NCBI GenBank assembly: GCA_900767955.1
Contig: CAAGBC010000046.1
Coordinates: 1-64,000, forward strand
From: Spirochaetia bacterium
Lineage (GTDB): Bacteria; Spirochaetota; Spirochaetia; Treponematales; Treponemataceae
Length of the DNA: 64,000 nucleotides
Direction of reading: 5' to 3'
Made by a program: the position numbers and the translations under genes
Part shown: piece after piece, positions 14,347 to 24,433 of the stretch
Position numbering within the stretch: position 1 is the stretch's first letter
How the letters are laid out: each line of letters starts with the position of its first letter
Notes under the pieces: model-generated
Database searches by the model: none
Told to the model about the DNA's origin: nothing
What the model saw: only the letters and a program-made list of their open reading frames with translations

Positions 14347-17259
14347 TTAATCTTTCTTAAAAAAAACTTCGTTTTCTAAACTACTTGCTATTTTTGCATT
14401 ATTGATTCTTAAAATACAATCATTTTCCTCTGAAAATCCTATAGGAGTTGTACTTCCGTACCAAAGGATATGTTCGTCTATAATGATAATATTTTGAAGA
14501 GTCTTTTCAGTGAAAAAGACTGAAATACCAAAACCTAATAATTTTTGAAAATCAAAATGTTGCAAAGAAGTCTGATTTTCTTTCGTAAGAATCTTTATGC
14601 AAATACCTTCTGCTAGCTTTTCTTTAAATATTTGCAAAAAATTAGAAAATGCACTTTTTTTCAAATAGTTTGTAGAAATATAAATTGATTTTGTTGAATT
14701 TTGGATATCATGATAAAACACATCTATGCTGTCGTCAAATAAAAATAAAGAAGCTTCTTTTGATTCTTCAATTTGAATATTTTCATTTTCTATTTTATTA
14801 ATTGAAGTTTTAATCTTATATTCTAATTGCTTATATCCTTTTAATCTTTTTTGATACATTCTATCAAATACAGAAATTCCTATATCAACATAATCAAAAA
14901 TAACAACTTCATCTTTTCCTTCATAATTTCTATGAATTCTTCCACAATATTGGGACAAAGTTCCTTTCCAAGAAAAAGGCATTGTCAAAAACAAAGCATC
15001 TAATCTAGGGTTATCAAAACCTTCACCAATATATTTCCCTGTAGCAAGAATTATCATACTTTCGGAAGCAGGTACTGCAGAAATAGCATCTAACAAACTC
15101 TTTTTTTGTTTTATGGTGCCTTTCCCAGAAACTAAAAAAACATTTTTTGCAAAATTACTCACTTTTTCTTTTAACAATTCCAAATGAGAAATTCTGTCTG
15201 ATAAAATCAGAGGAGTTTTTCCAACTTCAATAGCACTTTTTACATCGGCAACAATCATCTCATTTCTTGCTTGATTTTCAACTAGTTCAAAGTAATATTG
15301 ATTAATATTTTTATCTTTTACATCATTAATACTATGAAAAGTTGTAAACCGTGGAATTAAATAATGAAAAAATTTTTGATTTTTGTTCATTTGTTTAGCA
15401 GTAGTAGAATATAAAATTTTTCCACATTGCATAAATATAATTTTTTCAAGACCATCTCGCCTTTTTGGTGTAGCTGTTAAACCATAAACAAATTTAGAAT
15501 CAAAACTTTTTATAACTTTTTCATAAGAGAATGCAGAAATATGATGACACTCATCAACAATAATCATTCCATATTTTTGGTCTATATCTTTTACTTTACC
15601 AGATTTTTTTTCTATTAGTGATTGAATTAATGCTACATCAACAATTCCTAAAAGTTTATCCTTTCCTGAATGTAATGTTCCAACTTTTTCATTAGTAAAT
15701 TCTTCAATAGATTTTTTCCATTGTTCTAACAAAGCCAAAGAATTAACAATAATCAATGTTGAAACTTTTCGTTTTGCAATTAAAGCAATTGAAACTACAG
15801 TTTTTCCAAAACCTGTTCCAGCAGAAAGTATTCCTACATCAGAATTCAATATTACAGCCAAAGCTTCTTTTTGTTCTGAATATAAAGATTTATTAAACTC
15901 TATTTCTATTTTTGTACCACAAGTTCGCTTATCAACAATATTGACTTTAAAATTATTATGTTCAAAAAAAACTAAAATTTCTTCAAGATTTCCCCGTGGT
16001 AAATATAAACACTCATCATCTTCTTCAGAACAATTAATAAAATGTGGAATATTGTATACAGGAAGTCGCATTTTTTGATTCTTATAAAATTCTGGATTTT
16101 GAATAATTGCTGTTTTTTTCAAAAAAGATAGAATTTGTTCAGAAAAATCTTTCTTTTTAAGAATTATTTGATTTGATAAAATTATTTCAATATTTTTTGG
16201 AAAATCAGTAGATAAATTTTGAAATTTAAGAATATCATTTCTTTTGGATTTTCCTAATTTGTCTTCTGTAAACGTTACAACCTTAGAAAAATCATTTATT
16301 ATTTTTTCAACTTCTATTTTTGACAATTTTTTAATGGATGATAAATAACTCCACTGATCTTCATACGGAACAAAACTATTATTTACAAATACAGACTTTT
16401 GATTTTTTACAGCTTGACCTTGTAAAGGTAATGCAATTAAATTTCCATAACCACCATTTGGAAGATAATCTTGATTTGGGAACATTCTATCAAAAGAAGA
16501 AATATTTAAAGAGTGATTTTTATTCATTGATAATTCTAAAAGTAAAACACCAAGTTTTCTAGCTTGAATTGCAGAAATAGGTTCTAGAAAGAAAATCCAT
16601 AAATGAGCACCATTTCCAGATCTTGAAATTTCAATACTAGATGGAATTTCATATTGATTGCAAACTTCATTGACATAAAAAACATCATTTTTCCAATTTT
16701 CTTCATCAAAATCTAAAGCTAAAAAATAACAAGAATCATCTTTTAATAATGGGTACAACCCAACAACATCTCGACACAAAATATCTTTTCCAGCAAGATG
16801 ATTATAAATATATTTTTCCGATAATATTTCTAATTCTTTATTGGGACATACTTTACAAGGATACTTTTTCATATCACATTTGGCTTTACTCCATTTATTT
16901 TTACAAACAGGAGAATATCCAGATAGCTTTGTCTTTTCATTTTCAAATCTAAGTGCAAAAACGTCACTTCTTCCTCTAAAAAGACTCATAAACAATGCTA
17001 TTTTTTCGTTAGGAGAACTTTGCTTTGTAATTATAGGATTTTCGGTATCAATAATAAAATCTTTTACAAATGATTGTTGAAAATTAGAATTAGAACTATT
17101 TTGAATTTTATTCTCTGGAAGATTTTTCTTTGACTCGTTCTCTAAAAAATTTCTCAAAGAATGATTATGCTTACATTCATCAAGGATAATTTTTACCAAA
17201 TCATTTTTTACAAGAGAATTCAGAAATTCATTTATAGAATCTTCATTAGGAAAATTCAA
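14347..17259 (-). CDS. Primase-like (AEP) / SF2 helicase / PLD-like fusion, TOTE-type conflict protein
   Basis: The 970-residue protein opens with TTG at 17259 behind AAGG. Domains in order: a Cys cluster (119, 128, 135, 138); an archaeo-eukaryotic primase-like core with FLALDFDEENW (Asp183, Asp185) and RSGNGAHLWIFF (His219); a superfamily 2 helicase with Walker A GTGFGKT (481-487), DECH (569-572), GLTATPKRRDG and QYCGRIHR; and a C-terminal PLD-like region with IIDEHILWYGST. The primase-helicase pairing matches what are called TOTE conflict systems, where the usual third part is a nuclease; here the PLD-like tail may play that part, but its HKD motif is incomplete. Gene context supports defence. 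Confidence 0.7.
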   Translation of the reverse strand: MNFPNEDSINEFLNSLVKNDLVKIILDECKHNHSLRNFLENESKKNLPENKIQNSSNSNFQQSFVKDFIIDTENPIITKQSSPNEKIALFMSLFRGRSDVFALRFENEKTKLSGYSPVCKNKWSKAKCDMKKYPCKVCPNKELEILSEKYIYNHLAGKDILCRDVVGLYPLLKDDSCYFLALDFDEENWKNDVFYVNEVCNQYEIPSSIEISRSGNGAHLWIFFLEPISAIQARKLGVLLLELSMNKNHSLNISSFDRMFPNQDYLPNGGYGNLIALPLQGQAVKNQKSVFVNNSFVPYEDQWSYLSSIKKLSKIEVEKIINDFSKVVTFTEDKLGKSKRNDILKFQNLSTDFPKNIEIILSNQIILKKKDFSEQILSFLKKTAIIQNPEFYKNQKMRLPVYNIPHFINCSEEDDECLYLPRGNLEEILVFFEHNNFKVNIVDKRTCGTKIEIEFNKSLYSEQKEALAVILNSDVGILSAGTGFGKTVVSIALIAKRKVSTLIIVNSLALLEQWKKSIEEFTNEKVGTLHSGKDKLLGIVDVALIQSLIEKKSGKVKDIDQKYGMIIVDECHHISAFSYEKVIKSFDSKFVYGLTATPKRRDGLEKIIFMQCGKILYSTTAKQMNKNQKFFHYLIPRFTTFHSINDVKDKNINQYYFELVENQARNEMIVADVKSAIEVGKTPLILSDRISHLELLKEKVSNFAKNVFLVSGKGTIKQKKSLLDAISAVPASESMIILATGKYIGEGFDNPRLDALFLTMPFSWKGTLSQYCGRIHRNYEGKDEVVIFDYVDIGISVFDRMYQKRLKGYKQLEYKIKTSINKIENENIQIEESKEASLFLFDDSIDVFYHDIQNSTKSIYISTNYLKKSAFSNFLQIFKEKLAEGICIKILTKENQTSLQHFDFQKLLGFGISVFFTEKTLQNIIIIDEHILWYGSTTPIGFSEENDCILRINNAKIASSLENEVFFKKD

Positions 17260-17261
17260 AA

Positions 17262-17672
17262 TTAACTTACCTTTTTAACAGCCAATTCTAAATCTAAATC
17301 GTGAAGACCAGGATATGCTTTTTTAAGATAGTCTAAGGGAACTTCATTTATAACTTCTGCGCTGGGGATATTGTTGTACCATTGATAATATGCATAAAAC
17401 TCCCCTATCCAATCTGGCAAAAAACCTTCCAAAGCATGACCAGCTTTTAACGTATAGTTTTCGGTTTGGCAAAAGTAATCCCAAAGTTCTTTAGCATCCA
17501 TTGTATTTACATAAGCCATTGCGTGATCAATACTTTTTCTTGTTTTGCTTGTCATATATGATTTGATAAAATCTTCAGTATCACAATTTGGATATGTGTA
17601 AGCAACATAATCAAAAAGTTTGCCTTGATTTTCAACAACATCACTTAAATAATCTTTTGGATATGCTACCAT
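17262..17672 (-). CDS. 136-residue partner of the DUF3990-like gene, unknown
   Basis: No named domain is recognised. The protein is acidic, with YVAYTYPNCDTEDFIKSYM, a predicted helical middle (TRKSIDHAMAYVNTMDAKELWDYF) and an aromatic stretch (WIGEFYAYYQWYNN). AGAGG precedes the ATG. It lies 9 bp after the ART-like gene and 2 bp before the primase-helicase gene. The tight pairing of an ART-like protein with a small second gene suggests a toxin-antitoxin or effector-immunity pair, in which this would be the antitoxin. That is inference. Confidence 0.5.
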   Translation of the reverse strand: MVAYPKDYLSDVVENQGKLFDYVAYTYPNCDTEDFIKSYMTSKTRKSIDHAMAYVNTMDAKELWDYFCQTENYTLKAGHALEGFLPDWIGEFYAYYQWYNNIPSAEVINEVPLDYLKKAYPGLHDLDLELAVKKVS

Positions 17673-17681
17673 TTTCTACCT

Positions 17682-18329
17682 CTATAGTAATGTACTAAAA
17701 ACTTTTGTTACAGTATTCGCATCAGATTCAACCAGTTCTCGCATTTTTTGTCTTGCAGAAACATCACGCTGATTATATTTTGTATTAAATTCTTGAAAAT
17801 TTACCAATGCCAAATCACTATGAATTTCATGTAGTTTTGAATATGCTTTTTCTGATTTTATACAATATTGGATTCCTAAACCACCCAAAGATAACAAATC
17901 TTCAAGAATATCTACATCAATATTATCTTTTACAAATTCCTTTGCAATATAAAAATAAGATGCATTTGCACGCCACCCTTTTATTACATCATATTCACTA
18001 GTATCTATACCATATTTTTCTATAAATTTTTTAGATAAAAGTCTATAACGTTTTGAATCGGATGCATCTCTATGCTTCATTAATTCAGCAAGCCACGCCA
18101 AAACATTAATTTGTTGAAAATCTAAGATTTTTATATCATCTAAATCAAGTTCATATTTATGTATCCATCCATTCTGTTCGTTAGGTCTACAAACAGCCCA
18201 TTCTTTTGCCAAATCCACACTTTCTGTAAGATAAAAGCCTTTTCCATAATCATGCTTTTCATTACCAAGTCCAAAGCTGGGAGAAACAATTTTTTCTGCT
18301 GTTCCGTGATATAAAATGATATTTGCCAT
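17682..18329 (-). CDS. DUF3990-type ADP-ribosyltransferase-like protein
   Basis: The 215-residue protein opens with IILYHGTAEKIVSPSFGLGN and then DYGKGFYLTESVDLAKEWA, the N-terminal signature of DUF3990 proteins, which are related to the ADP-ribosyltransferase fold. Such proteins are often toxins of toxin-antitoxin or conflict systems. The common partner DUF3791 is not present; instead an unrelated 136-residue gene follows after 9 bp. The C-terminal third (ALVNFQEFNTKYNQRDVSARQKMRELVE) is not assigned. Target and activity are unknown. Confidence 0.65.
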   Translation of the reverse strand: MANIILYHGTAEKIVSPSFGLGNEKHDYGKGFYLTESVDLAKEWAVCRPNEQNGWIHKYELDLDDIKILDFQQINVLAWLAELMKHRDASDSKRYRLLSKKFIEKYGIDTSEYDVIKGWRANASYFYIAKEFVKDNIDVDILEDLLSLGGLGIQYCIKSEKAYSKLHEIHSDLALVNFQEFNTKYNQRDVSARQKMRELVESDANTVTKVFSTLL

Positions 18330-18430
18330 TACAATTTATCCGTATATAAAATATACATTGATTCTGAGGTTTTTGCTAGGGGAGAATTTTTCAAGGGAAG
18401 TTTACCAGGGGTAATATAGGGATATATTTT

Positions 18431-20020
18431 TCACTCCCCTTTAAGAAATTTTTCTTCCAAAGACAAATAATCAATCTTTTTTACATGTTTTTTTAGATAC
18501 TTTAGACAATTAATGATGCATTCATTTAATTTGGCCTTATTTTTTAATCTTTTTTTATATCCCTCAAACATAATATTATTGATATAATGAAATGTAAATT
18601 TCTTTAACTCTTCAGAAGTTTGTGCAATTATAATATCATTATATATTAAATCATAATCAATATTATCTAGATAAGCAAAATCTTCTACAGTTAATGCAAA
18701 AGATTTCGGAATTACAATCTTTTTTTCATTTATAAAATAAGCAAATTCAGCATTGTTCTTTTCATCAAAAAAATTATACAAATAAGAACTTGTATCATTT
18801 ATTTTTTCAGCAAAAAGCTTTATGTTTAAATTCGCAATCTTTAAATTGCACAAACAAAACTTTTCATCTTTAGTATAAATATATTTTTCACCATACAAAA
18901 TAGAATTTATTAGTACTATTAAATTTTGTTCGTCTTCATCTGTTACTTTATCATAATCTAGAATTTCAGTAACTTTTAATTTTTTTAATAATAAAGATAT
19001 AGTATCTAATAATCTGTAATTTAATTCAAAATATTCTATATTAACTTTGCCTAATTCTTCTTCACTTAACGGAATATACATCTTTTGATTATCAAAATGT
19101 ATTGTTTTATGTTTAAAAAAATCTAATAAAAATTTTATATCATTCAATCTTTCATTTAAATTTCCTTTTATGCAATAATTAAATTTTACAGTTGTTGGTT
19201 CAGTTTCTGCAGAAAAAATAAATTCAAAACTTTTTCCTAAAATTATTATCATTTGGTTATTAGATTTTCTTATAATCTCAAAAGTATCATAATATTTTGT
19301 TCCTTCAATAGAAACTGTAACTTTACCTTTTGTTTTCATTATCAATTCATAATTATTCTCTATGGGAAATACTATCCCCGCAATACTATTTTTTAAACAT
19401 AATGTTGGTTTCGTATTAATAAAAGCCCCCCATGGATCATTTTTATACTTTATACCACGATATGATATGTTCAATGTATCAAAGCCTGACCCTTTTAATT
19501 TTCCGTCAAAAACATCTTTTATCGTAAAATCTTTATCTGGCAAAGCATAATCCATTTCTTTAGCAAAATTAAAAAAAACATCTACAGCATCTTCGTTAAT
19601 CTGTGGAAAAGAATCTAATAAAATGGAAATTTGCTTTTGCTTTTGTTTTTCATTGAGTAATCTTCTTATTTTTAATTTTGTTAAAGTTTGATAATAAATT
19701 TGACAATTATCATTGTCATCTAAATAAACTACAAAATAAATACAACCTCGATCATTCAAATAATTTTCTAAATCGATTTTATCAATTTGGAAAGAAATTT
19801 TTATAGGATAAGGATTTTTTTGATAATGTCCTTTTACCTGTACAGGAATTCTAACAAGACCATCCTTATTGGAACAGTCTTTTGTAGGATATAATTTTAT
19901 AAAACCATCCCAACTAGGAGTTTTATCATTTTCGACAATTTCAGGGATAGTATATCCCAAAAAAGATAGTTTTGATTTCAATTTAGAAATTGCAACTATT
20001 TCAATTGCTTCTCTATTCAT
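18431..20020 (-). CDS. DUF4365-like putative PD-(D/E)xK nuclease protein
   Basis: The start at 20020 (MNREAIEIVAISKL) is preferred; a GTG at 20035 overlaps an AAGGAG site. The N-terminal domain has PSWDGFIKLY (candidate metal-binding Asp) and LVRIPVQVKGH (candidate Gln/Lys of a PD-(D/E)xK core), the pattern of DUF4365 proteins. The remaining 400 residues are beta-rich then helical and unassigned. A DNA-targeting role in the defence island is inferred. Gaps of 55 bp upstream and 101 bp downstream are compatible with one transcript. Confidence 0.55.
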   Translation of the reverse strand: MNREAIEIVAISKLKSKLSFLGYTIPEIVENDKTPSWDGFIKLYPTKDCSNKDGLVRIPVQVKGHYQKNPYPIKISFQIDKIDLENYLNDRGCIYFVVYLDDNDNCQIYYQTLTKLKIRRLLNEKQKQKQISILLDSFPQINEDAVDVFFNFAKEMDYALPDKDFTIKDVFDGKLKGSGFDTLNISYRGIKYKNDPWGAFINTKPTLCLKNSIAGIVFPIENNYELIMKTKGKVTVSIEGTKYYDTFEIIRKSNNQMIIILGKSFEFIFSAETEPTTVKFNYCIKGNLNERLNDIKFLLDFFKHKTIHFDNQKMYIPLSEEELGKVNIEYFELNYRLLDTISLLLKKLKVTEILDYDKVTDEDEQNLIVLINSILYGEKYIYTKDEKFCLCNLKIANLNIKLFAEKINDTSSYLYNFFDEKNNAEFAYFINEKKIVIPKSFALTVEDFAYLDNIDYDLIYNDIIIAQTSEELKKFTFHYINNIMFEGYKKRLKNKAKLNECIINCLKYLKKHVKKIDYLSLEEKFLKGE

Positions 20021-20075
20021 AATTAAAATTATCACTCCTTTGCTAAAAATATTTGAAATAATAATACAATAACTG

Positions 20076-21718
20076 TTAAATCTTTCCCCAAATTAATTCA
20101 CTAATCTGACGATATAACTCACAATGACTTAATACATCATCCTTTTTAAATTCAGAATAAGCTTTGAATGGCAAGTTTGTTTCTTTAACAAAATTAGTAA
20201 AGTTAGGATTGTGATCATAAGTCTCTTTACATAAAGATTTAGCAAGAATATTTTCTTTTATGTAGTGTGGCATTTTTTCTGGATAATCAGCACCACCATA
20301 GGATTGATTACTTCCATTTGGTAATAACATTAAAGCACCAATTTTATTTCTAAACTCATCAAATTCATATTTTTGAGTAAATTCGTCAGAATGATAATTC
20401 ATATTATCAGCCCAAATATGTTCGATTTCATAAGGTTTACAATCTGGATTATATAAATAATTCACAAAATTACTTGGCATTTGAGAACCTTCTTCAACAA
20501 AAGAAGTAATACGAGCTAAATAATACTTAACAAAAAATTTATTTTGCTGTTTTAGTCTAAAATTAAACAATGTATCAAAAGAATTATCTTTATCATTGTT
20601 TTTATCGCTATCTATTTGAGCTTGAAGAGTTTGTTTTAATTCATCAACAGAAAGATTTCTAACTTTAAGAGTAAGATTACACATTGTATAACGAAGTGAA
20701 CTTGCACTAAAAAGTCTAAAATTCACAGAGCGTCTTACACAGAAAATATCAACAAATTTTGCAACTATATCTATTTTTTGTTTACATACATCATCACTGT
20801 CTGTCACATTTAATGCCGCTAACATAAGTGGATATTTTAAACTATCTGCAAATCCCCAGCATGCAGCGTAATAAACATGTGGTAATGTTGAATCAAAAAC
20901 ATTTTCAGCTTCTTTTATTTTTAGAAAATATTTTAGATAAAAAGCATAGTTATTATCTATAAAACTTTCTATGTCACCATTAATTGCAGTTTTAAAAAAA
21001 CCTTTATCATAATTTTCTCTAAACCAATAATGGAATCGTTCTCCAATTGTTTCAAAGTCCTGATTTTTTGTACCTGCCGCACCTTGTCTAATAGTTTCTG
21101 CAAATTGTGCTCTTAACCAAGATTGAAAGAATTGAGAGTCAGTACCCTTTGAGTAAGAATTTAATTCTTGAATATCTGAGTTCCATTTTTGTTCTCTATT
21201 CTTTCGAGAATCTGGATTTGTATATTTTGATAAAATAAATCCTTTTAACATGTCTGTAGAAGAAAGACATAAACCTCTGTCGTTCATGGTTTCAAAAATC
21301 ATGTATGCATTTTTATCTGATGTTGCAGTGATTTTTACAAGAATAACTTTCTCTTGAAGCCAATAAACAAACAAAATTAATTCTTCCTCAGACATTTCAT
21401 CAGGAAAAGCTTCATTTATATCAGAATATCGACTTGTCATATTGATAACAGATTCTTCATTATCTTCTTTAGGTTCGTAGCCATTATCATTAAATAAGGA
21501 TTCTAAACATTTGGTACGCTCAGGGATATCTATGTTGAAAGATTTTTTACCTCTTGATAATGAAAAAATCATTTTGTAAGATCATAAACGAGTTGTATCA
21601 TATTTTCTTTTTTCCAACTATATTCTCGTTGGAAGAAGTCTACTGAATATTTTTTATTTGATAAAATATCTTGTAATGAAAATTCTTTTGCTGTGATTAT
21701 GTTTTCAATGTTTGGCAT
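20076..21718 (-). pseudogene. GmrSD-like DUF262/DUF1524 gene, internal deletion removing the DGQQR region
   Basis: An N-terminal piece (21718-21569) gives MPNIENIITAKEFSLQDILS and VDFFQREYSWKKEN, the DUF262 start, and stops at TGA. The remaining frame (21572-20076, 498 codons) resumes at GKKSFNIDIPERTKCLESLF and carries the middle FETMNDRGLCLSSTDMLKG and a DUF1524-like His-Me finger region (YEIEHIWADNM, FRNKIGALMLLPNGSNQSYGG). About 100 residues normally between these parts, including the DGQQR NTP-binding loop, are absent and the frame changes. GmrSD proteins are type IV restriction enzymes that cut modified phage DNA, so this copy should be inactive. Confidence 0.75.
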
Positions 21719-21739
21719 AACAAAAAGCTAATCCCCTTT

Positions 21740-24322
21740 CTAACGATAGTCATTGATATAAGACCTTTCAATTCGTTGTTTTCTATATAATTCGCACCGA
21801 TCATATTTTAATTTAAGTTTCATTATCATATCTTGATGTTTTTCAAATTTTTTTAAAACTTCTGATTTATAATTTAACACATCTTCATATTTTTGAATTC
21901 TCAAATATACATCAATAGCATGTATTATAGCAGAAAACAAATTTTGTATATTTTTGCTAGGCAAATTTTCAATATCATATTTATATACATATTGAAATAA
22001 ATTCTTCCCTATTTTCTCTACATAATCATAAAAATCCTTTTTTTGAGATTTTAATCTTGCAAAACTATCCTCACTATAAGAAATTTTTATTGATTCCCTT
22101 ATATCAATTATGTTAATTGATTTTTTTATTGCTAAAGAACAAAAAATTTCGATACCAGTATTAGAAAAAATATCAGTTTCTGATAAATATTTTTCTAAGA
22201 CCTTAATAGACATCTTTCTATCTTTTGCAGCCCATAAAACACTTGAATAAAATTTTATGAATTCAGGTTGATTTTTAAATTTTGAATAATATCGCCCCAT
22301 TATTAATTTAGTTTCATCATAATCCATTAAATCATTATAAAGATACGACGAATATTGTATTAATGCATCTAATTTTATTTCATCTGGAGCTATTTCCCTT
22401 GATAAAATTTCTTCATATAATTTACTAACGTCCTCTCTAGTTTGTGTAAACCTCGCGTTATTTGCATTTTCTAACAAGATTTTTTCTATATCATTCGAAG
22501 AGGATTTACATAATTGATTTATTCGCTCTTCAAAAATTTTTGATGGAAATGTTAAATCCCTTTTACGATAATAATCTTTCATGATATTCAAAATTTCATC
22601 TGAATAAACCCTATATAATCCATCACCAGTTTTCTCTACAACCTTTAATTTTATTAATTCTGAAAATCCTATTTCAAATTGTTCTTTATTTTTTTCACAA
22701 TCCAATACATACTGAATTGTATTTATAGCTCCTGTTCTATCATCTGATTGTATTAACTGACCAATTGCAATAAAAATAATTTTTCCAAAAGTCGACAAAT
22801 AATCATAGATACGTCCATATAAAAATTGTACAGCATTTTCTGTATTTTTAATATCAAACATCAATGCCTTTGATAGCCCTCTTTGTGATATAAGAAAGGC
22901 TATTTGGTATATAAATAAAGGTCTTCCGGATGTTAATGAATGAATTCTATTGAGATGATCCTTTGTTATTTGAGACGGAAGAATATAACTTTTTAAATCA
23001 TGAGTAAAGATATCTATCAAAAATTGATTAGTTTGTTCTAGCGATAGTTCATTTGTCTTAATCTCTTGACCAATTATAGAATTCGTTCTTGTAGTAAATA
23101 CAACCTTATGCCTATTAATATCTAATTTTTTGATAAAACTTTGAATCTTTTCAACTTCTGATTTATTAAATGTTTCTAGGTCATCAATAACTATTAAAAC
23201 TTTTCCATCAACATTAATAATATTATCTTGTTCCGTTGAATTATCAATTCCGAGAACTTGATTAATTATTAACAGTATATCTGAAAAAGAATCAATCCTT
23301 TCAACTATTTCTTCAATATGTCCATTTTTATAATTATACATACGATCTTTAGCACTAACAAAAATAATATAATCAAATATTTTTTCTTTTGCTAATTCAT
23401 ACTCTTCAATAATGGATTGAATAACAGCTGTTTTTCCTACGCCTCAGTGACCCCAAAGAGTACAAGCCACCATAGATTTATCTTTTTGAAGAAATTCTTT
23501 TATAATCTCTTTTAGACCAATCTCAAAATATTGAGTATAATTTTTATCAAAATTATTAGCTATGGTCTTATTTACAAATATTTTTCTATTTTCATCATTA
23601 ACACAAGTAAGTGTATTAAGATTTTGCCAATCTTTTGTTTTTTTGTTTGTAGAGAAAACTTGATTGTACTCAACTCTACCAAGTAATGAATCGGTCATTT
23701 TTGAATAGAGCCATATATTTTCATTTTCATCTACAAAAATATATGGCTTTAATTCAAAATATTCATTCTTGTCATTTACTATATATGTACAATCAATTTC
23801 AAAACTTCTTATATCAATAGGGATTTTCCAAACATTTTGTTCACCTAAAGATGTATAAATAATTCCTGTGTAGAAAGAATCATTTTTATTAATTACATAA
23901 ACATAATCAAATTCTTCTTTTAAAACTTTTATTGAATTCATTGATGTTATAATATCATCCAAATCTTTTATAAAAGAAGATGTTCCATCTTCAAATACAA
24001 AACCATGTCCAATATTTTGATTTCTAAAACTTGTATATTTATCCATGAAATTTAGCATTTTTCTAGTATTTTTTTCTTCATTCTTAGATAAATGCTTTAT
24101 TGCATCTACAATATCTCCAATGGTTGGTCGAACGAGAAGTTTATTTATATATTCTTGATCTTCTAACTCTAATAAATTGAAATTTTTATTTTTATAATAT
24201 ATCAACAAAAATAATAATGAATATTCAATTTTCACTTGTAAAAAAATTTTTAATTGACTAACATTTTCCAATTCTTTAGCAAAATTTATTTTTTGATCAA
24301 TTTTTTTTGAAAAATAATCCAT
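21740..24322 (-). pseudogene. STAND-type NTPase with HEPN-like N terminus, TGA in the Walker A loop
   Basis: A single frame of 860 codons is cut by TGA at 23446-23444 exactly inside the P-loop: LWGH-stop-GVGKTA, where GGA (Gly) is expected. Upstream (292 codons) is a helical domain with RNQNIGHG (Arg100-x5-His106), a HEPN-like RNase pattern, then a beta region. Downstream are the rest of the P-loop, Walker B VLIVIDDLE, sensor VVFTTRT, a winged-helix region and TPR-like helical repeats. STAND NTPases with such effectors act in phage sensing and abortive infection. AGGAG precedes the first ATG. Loss by GGA to TGA or a sequencing error are both possible. Confidence 0.75.
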
Positions 24323-24433
24323 AATTTTCTCCTTATAAAAAAATGTATTTATATTTAATAATCTATCTTGGCAAATTCACCTTATGATTTTTTCATTATA
24401 ACATTACAAACAAAACAAATCTACAAAACACTT

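Noticed and set aside
23444..23446. TGA in the NTPase read as selenocysteine
   Set aside because: The position is the P-loop glycine, GGA is one base away, and I saw no convincing hairpin after the codon. A nonsense change or sequencing error is simpler.
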